64,000 nucleotides of DNA from G016756615 sp035556195 (lineage in GTDB: Bacteria; Pseudomonadota; Alphaproteobacteria; Rhizobiales; Rhizobiaceae), in contig DATMFK010000001.1 in assembly GCA_035556195.1 (NCBI GenBank), forward strand, positions 62,001-126,000, read 5' to 3'. The translations under genes and the position numbers were made by a program. The notes under the pieces are model-generated. The model had not been told where the DNA came from. It did no database searches and saw only the letters and a list, made by a program, of their open reading frames with translations. Below, piece after piece: positions 60,310 through 64,000 of the stretch; within the stretch, counting starts at the first letter, position 1, and each line of letters opens with the position of its first letter.

Positions 60310-61890
60310 TCAGGCTGCGAAATGCGTCGTGCCGAAATTGGCGTTGACGCCGGTCGACGAGGTCACGACATCCTTCAGGCGATTGTCGTAGATCGTCGGG
60401 TACTTCTGCTCGCAGAGCCACAGCACTGGCATTTCCTCGACCAGCAGCTGCTGGACCTCCGTATAGAGGGCCTGGCGCTTCGTCTGGTCGAGCTCCACGG
60501 CGGCCGCCTCGAACAACTCGTCCACCTTCGGGTTGGAATAGCCGGCGGTGTTGGAGAACATCACGCCCTTGCGGATGTTGGACGAGATGTAGGTGCGGGC
60601 CACGCCGAGCGCCGGGTCGCCGTTCTGGTAGAGCTGATTGCCGCTGATGTCGAAGTCGCCATTGGAGACCGCCGAGACCCAGCCGGCGAGGTCGTTGCTC
60701 TGCAGCTCGACATTGACGCCCGCCTGGCCGAAGGACTGGCGGACATACTCGGCGATGCGGGTCCAGACCTCGCCAGCCGGCACCATCGTGAACTTCAGGT
60801 TCACGCGAACGCCATCGGCGCCCGGCTTCAGGCCCATCTCGTCGAGCAGCGCCGTCGCCTTCTCAACCGAGTGCTCGTAGATCTTCACGTTGGCATCGTA
60901 GAAGCGCATCGAGGACGAGATCGGACCGGTAGCCGCGTTGGCGAGGCCGAAGAAGATGCGGTCGCGCACGAAATCGCGATCGATCAGATGCATCAGCGCC
61001 TGTCGGAAACGCTTGTCGTTCATCGGGGGCCGGCGGCAGTTGAGCTCGATCCACACCATTGGCGAGAAGTATTCGTAGCCCTCGGTCGTGATCTCGAGAT
61101 GCTCCAGCGCCGACAAGCGCTCGACGTCGAAGGGTTCTATGTCCTGCCATTGCGCGAGCTGGGTTTCGCCCTGTTCGAGCGAGACCGCGCGCGAGGCCGC
61201 ATCCGGGATGACGCGGTAGAAGATTTCCTTCAGCTTCGGCTGGTCCTGGCGGTAATAATCCTCCACCGCCGTCAGATGGATGTGCGAGCCCTTCACCCAT
61301 TCCTTGAGGCGGAACGGGCCGGTGCCGATCGGCGGCAGTTCGGCACCCTCCTTGCGATAGTCCTTCCCCTCGAGCTGATGGCGCGGCAGCATCGGCGCCG
61401 ACCCGGTCTCGAACGCCATGATGAAGGCCGGGAACGGCGATTTCAGCTTGAAGACGACAGTGTAGTCGTCCGGCGCCTCGATGCTCTCGCAGCGTTCGAA
61501 GACGGCGCGGGCGCGCGGATGAGTCTCTGGCAACAGCGACTTGCAGGAAAAGAGCACGTCCGCCGAGGTGAAGGGTTGGCCGTCGTGCCACTTCGCGTTC
61601 TGGACGAGCTTGAACGTGTAAGTCAGGCCGTCCTCGGAGATCTCCCAGGAATCGGCGAGCAATGGCTGCGGGGTGAGGTCCCTGGCGTAGGACAGCAGCC
61701 CCTCGTACATCTTGCCGCCCACGACGCCGGTCGGCGTCTGCTGGTTGATGCCCAGGTTCAGGATCGGCGGCTCCGGCTGGATGATCGCTGTCAGCGTCTC
61801 GCCCGCTTCCTGACCGATTGCCGGCCGACCCATGAATGCCGTCGAGCCGAGAGTGGCCGCCAGCATCATATTGAATTCCCGCCGATTCAT
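60310..61890 (-). CDS. Peptide-type ABC substrate-binding protein
   Basis: A 526-residue SBP_bac_5 (family 5, DppA/OppA-like) binding protein. The N-terminus MNRREFNMMLAATLG carries RRxF, a twin-arginine-like signal with cleavage near AIGQ (~26). Motifs such as MYEGLLSYARD, LADSWEISEDGLTYTFKL and KWHDGQPFTSADV are typical. It captures peptides or related amides for the DppBC-like permeases. First gene of the six-gene operon. ATG 61890 follows GGAGAAATGAA; a longer version from 61941 has no support. Confidence 0.9.
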   Translation of the reverse strand: MNRREFNMMLAATLGSTAFMGRPAIGQEAGETLTAIIQPEPPILNLGINQQTPTGVVGGKMYEGLLSYARDLTPQPLLADSWEISEDGLTYTFKLVQNAKWHDGQPFTSADVLFSCKSLLPETHPRARAVFERCESIEAPDDYTVVFKLKSPFPAFIMAFETGSAPMLPRHQLEGKDYRKEGAELPPIGTGPFRLKEWVKGSHIHLTAVEDYYRQDQPKLKEIFYRVIPDAASRAVSLEQGETQLAQWQDIEPFDVERLSALEHLEITTEGYEYFSPMVWIELNCRRPPMNDKRFRQALMHLIDRDFVRDRIFFGLANAATGPISSSMRFYDANVKIYEHSVEKATALLDEMGLKPGADGVRVNLKFTMVPAGEVWTRIAEYVRQSFGQAGVNVELQSNDLAGWVSAVSNGDFDISGNQLYQNGDPALGVARTYISSNIRKGVMFSNTAGYSNPKVDELFEAAAVELDQTKRQALYTEVQQLLVEEMPVLWLCEQKYPTIYDNRLKDVVTSSTGVNANFGTTHFAA

Positions 61891-62401
61891 TTCATTTCTC
61901 CTTTTCGATGAATGCCCAGGAGATGCGTGTGTCCGATGCATCTCGCCGGGCCGCGGTTCCCCAACCGCTTATTTCCTGGTGACCAGCAAACACGTCGACT
62001 ATTCAGCCGCTGGAAGCTCTTGCCAGCGCAGGCCCCTCGACGAGCCAGATGCGCGGCCTGTCGTTGCTGCGTTTGCCCTTCCGGGCCTCGCGGCCAGGGC
62101 CGATACCGAGGCAGCCCGGAAACGGAGTGGTGCCATTCCAGTCTTGTTCATTTGCTCCTCCCCTCTTCCGTTCTGGACGAGCCCGCGTGGAAGCAGGTCG
62201 CCCAACCGGTATGCCAGAAGCTTAGGTAAGCGGTGCTCCGGCATTCAATGTCTCCGACACACACCCGCCGGAACCAGCAATGTCTGTTGCCGACAAGTCG
62301 CTTCGCCGGGCCGGGCCTGCGAATGGTGCGCCATGACCGGTCGGGCTCGTCGGCCGGCACGCAAACGAGCTTGCGCCGAAGTCGCCGCCGCGGGCTCACG
62401 C
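61891..62401. other. Intergenic region, 511 bases
   Basis: Upstream of the peptide ABC operon and downstream of the enoyl-CoA hydratase gene (all leftward). Small open frames on both strands are arginine- and serine-rich shadows of GC-rich DNA, with no family resemblance. It should contain the operon promoter, but I could not pick a convincing -35/-10 pair. Confidence 0.45.
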
Positions 62402-63193
62402 CTACCGCGCCGCGGCCGGATCTTTTCCGTTCGCGCCTGCACCCGCGGCGCGGTCCGCGAAGGCCTGCAGCCCGCGCTTCGCATCGGTGCTGGTGAAGGT
62501 GCGCTGGCCGAGCCGCGCCTCCTGCGCGAAAGCCTCCTCGAGCGGAAGGTCCTGCAGTCTTAGAACCGCTTCCTTGATCGTCTGGATGGCAACCGGACTG
62601 AGCGTCGCGATGTGAGCGGCGATGTCATGGGCAACAGCTTCGACCTTGTCGGGCGGGACGACCTGGTTGACCACGCCTTTCGCGCGCATCTCCTCTGGGC
62701 CGAAGCGACGCGCCGACAGCAGGATCTCCATGGCATGCGCATAGCCGATCTGCCGCACCAGCCTGACCAGCGTGCCGCCGGCCGGCACGAAGCCGTGCGA
62801 GGGCTCGGGCAGCTGGAACACGGCGTCGGTCGAGGCGATGCGGATGTCGGTCGCCAGCATGATCTCGAAACCGCCGCCGATACACAGGCCCCGCACCGCG
62901 CAAACGATCGGCTTGTAGAAGTCGAGCCCCTTCAGGTGCGCCGGATCCCATGCACTGATGTCGAAGCGGTCGCTGGCAAGAGCCGGGATCGATTCCATCA
63001 GATCGGCGCCGACGCAGAAGGCCCGCTCGCCAGCGCCCGCCAGCACCACCGACCGAACGGAGTCGTCGTCGCGGACCTCGACAAAGGCCTTGCCCAGGTC
63101 CTCGTACATCGCCAGCGAGAGCGCGTTCAGCTTTTCGGGGCGGCTAATGCGGATTGTCGCGACATTGCCGGAGCGCTGCAGATCGATGGACAT
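62402..63193 (-). CDS. Enoyl-CoA hydratase/isomerase family protein
   Basis: A 263-residue crotonase-fold protein. CoA/oxyanion motifs are RPEKLNALSLAMYEDL (~19-34), GERAFCVGADL (~56-66), AVRGLCIGGGFEIML (~98-112) and LPEPSHGFVPAGGTLVRL (~127-144). It hydrates or isomerises an acyl-CoA. Its ATG is two bases from the stop of the CoA-transferase gene, so they form an operon that probably activates a carboxylate as CoA thioester and then hydrates it. Confidence 0.88.
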   Translation of the reverse strand: MSIDLQRSGNVATIRISRPEKLNALSLAMYEDLGKAFVEVRDDDSVRSVVLAGAGERAFCVGADLMESIPALASDRFDISAWDPAHLKGLDFYKPIVCAVRGLCIGGGFEIMLATDIRIASTDAVFQLPEPSHGFVPAGGTLVRLVRQIGYAHAMEILLSARRFGPEEMRAKGVVNQVVPPDKVEAVAHDIAAHIATLSPVAIQTIKEAVLRLQDLPLEEAFAQEARLGQRTFTSTDAKRGLQAFADRAAGAGANGKDPAAAR

Positions 63194-63194
63194 C

Positions 63195-64000
63195 TCAGAT
63201 TACCTTCCGTTCCGCCAGGCGTGCGACCTCTTCCGCGCTCAGCCCTGCGAGGCGAGCGTAGACGTCCGCATTGTGCTCGCCCGGATCTGGTGCCTTGCTA
63301 TGGACCGGGCTCGACGCTTGGGAGAGCTTGATGGGAAGCCCGAACATGCGCACCAGCTTGCCCGCAACCGGCACATTCACGATCATCTCGCGCGCGGCGA
63401 TGTGAGGGTCCTCCACCACCTCGGCGATTGTCTTGATGGCGCTGAGCGGCACGCGGTCGCCTGCCATCTCCTCGAGCTCAGCCTTGGTGTACTTGCCGAA
63501 CCAGCGCGCCAGGATCGGCTTCACCCGACGTTCCGCCACCTCCGGATCGAAGCGCTTCTCCATCGTGTCGATCTCGGGATCGGCGGCAACCTCCGGCTCG
63601 CCGAACATCTCGCATGTGATCTTCCAGAACTTGTCGGTATAGCCGCCGAAGAAGACATAGCCGTCCTTGCAAGGGAACGAACCATAGGGCCGCACGAACG
63701 GATGGTCATTTCCAAGCGGCGTTGCCACTTCGCCCTTTGTCGTGTAGCGGACGACGGCGTTCTCCGTCAGCGTCAGAACCGAGTCCTGCTGCGAAATGTC
63801 GACTATCTGGCCTTCGCCGCCGCGTTCGGCCTTGCGGAGCGCGGCGAGCGTGCCGATCGCGGCGTAGAGCGAGGCCGCGAGATCGCCGATGATCGTGCCG
63901 ACGCGCACGGGCGGCCGATCGGCATAGCCATTCATCGACCACAGTCCGCCGGCGGCCTGGCCGGTATTGTCATAGGCCGGGCGCGAGGCGTTCGGACCGG
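63195..64000 (-). CDS. CaiB/BaiF class III CoA-transferase, partial
   Basis: About 268 codons are open from the window edge to the stop at 63195; the N-terminal part is missing. The C-terminal two thirds of a family III CoA-transferase are recognisable: NTGQAAGGLWSMNGYADRPPV, GDLAASLYAAIGTLAALR, the long VDISQQDSVLTLTENAVV and VGTII patterns, and the end with DPHIAAREMIVNVPV. It moves CoA between carboxylates without a covalent glutamyl-CoA exchange typical of classes I and II. It leads the enoyl-CoA hydratase gene in one operon. Confidence 0.88.
   Translation of the reverse strand, partial: GPNASRPAYDNTGQAAGGLWSMNGYADRPPVRVGTIIGDLAASLYAAIGTLAALRKAERGGEGQIVDISQQDSVLTLTENAVVRYTTKGEVATPLGNDHPFVRPYGSFPCKDGYVFFGGYTDKFWKITCEMFGEPEVAADPEIDTMEKRFDPEVAERRVKPILARWFGKYTKAELEEMAGDRVPLSAIKTIAEVVEDPHIAAREMIVNVPVAGKLVRMFGLPIKLSQASSPVHSKAPDPGEHNADVYARLAGLSAEEVARLAERKVI

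Noticed and set aside
60322..61911. A 529-codon + strand frame opposite the peptide-binding-protein gene
   Set aside because: The minus strand encodes a clear family 5 binding protein with signal and ribosome-binding site; the + frame is a shadow.
61891..62401. Small arginine-rich frames in the 511-base gap
   Set aside because: They occur on both strands, have no ribosome-binding sites, and look like random GC-rich frames.

Overview
The window is a GC-rich chromosomal or megaplasmid segment, almost wholly coding, made of compact catabolic and transport operons. The gene repertoire points to an alphaproteobacterium of the order Hyphomicrobiales, in the Mesorhizobium/Aminobacter/Phyllobacteriaceae area. 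The evidence is many ABC importers with Gfo/Idh/MocA dehydrogenases, a DUF1476 protein, an AgmR-type regulator, and palindromic intergenic elements of rhizobial style. This placement is inferred from gene content, not from a marker gene. No rRNA, tRNA, phage, IS element or CRISPR array was seen.

Layout. (1) 1-12.9 kb: a LacI-type regulator gene (+) faces a leftward operon of at least ten genes. It encodes two ABC importers (a MalFGK-like system with a Tat-exported binding protein and two different ATPases, and an FrcBCA-like system), a Gfo/Idh/MocA dehydrogenase, a TIM-barrel isomerase and a DUF4432 protein cut by the window edge. (2) 12.9-14.6 kb: an MFS transporter. (3) 14.7-19.4 kb: arcDABC, the arginine deiminase pathway, with an Anr/FNR-like box and tandem repeats upstream. 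(4) 19.9-29.4 kb: a conserved small protein; a leftward operon of a small membrane protein, an HlyD-like protein, a SulP transporter and PPK2; a small protein and an AdiC-like permease; a MarC protein; and a TPR protein. (5) 29.8-31.9 kb: cutC, a GNAT gene, and a DUF559 pseudogene between two inverted copies of a long palindromic element. (6) 31.9-35.7 kb: coxSLM, a form II molybdenum hydroxylase.

(7) 35.9-45.8 kb: a NosP-like FIST sensor gene with a NahK-like hybrid kinase gene, converging on an AdhP-like alcohol dehydrogenase gene and a fused EutB-EutC ethanolamine ammonia-lyase gene that carries a twin-arginine signal. A Ppx/GppA relic, an NhaC antiporter, a DUF1476 (F1-ATPase zeta-like) protein and an AgmR-like response regulator follow. 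(8) 46.1-48.5 kb: a second TIM-barrel plus Gfo/Idh/MocA pair. (9) 48.7-53.5 kb: an ECF42-type sigma factor, an OafA-like acyltransferase, an HpaR-like regulator and a fumarylpyruvate-hydrolase-like enzyme. (10) 53.5-61.9 kb: a dipeptide-type ABC operon with an M20 amidohydrolase and a PNPOx/FNR/ferredoxin fusion protein. (11) 62.4-64 kb: an enoyl-CoA hydratase and a truncated class III CoA-transferase.

The most unusual items are the apparently exported EutBC fusion beside a putative NO-sensing two-component pair, and the MalK-like ATPase pair whose motif losses are complementary, so that one composite site stays intact and the other is degenerate. Several operons carry strong intercistronic hairpins just after a substrate-binding-protein gene, which suggests differential mRNA stability.
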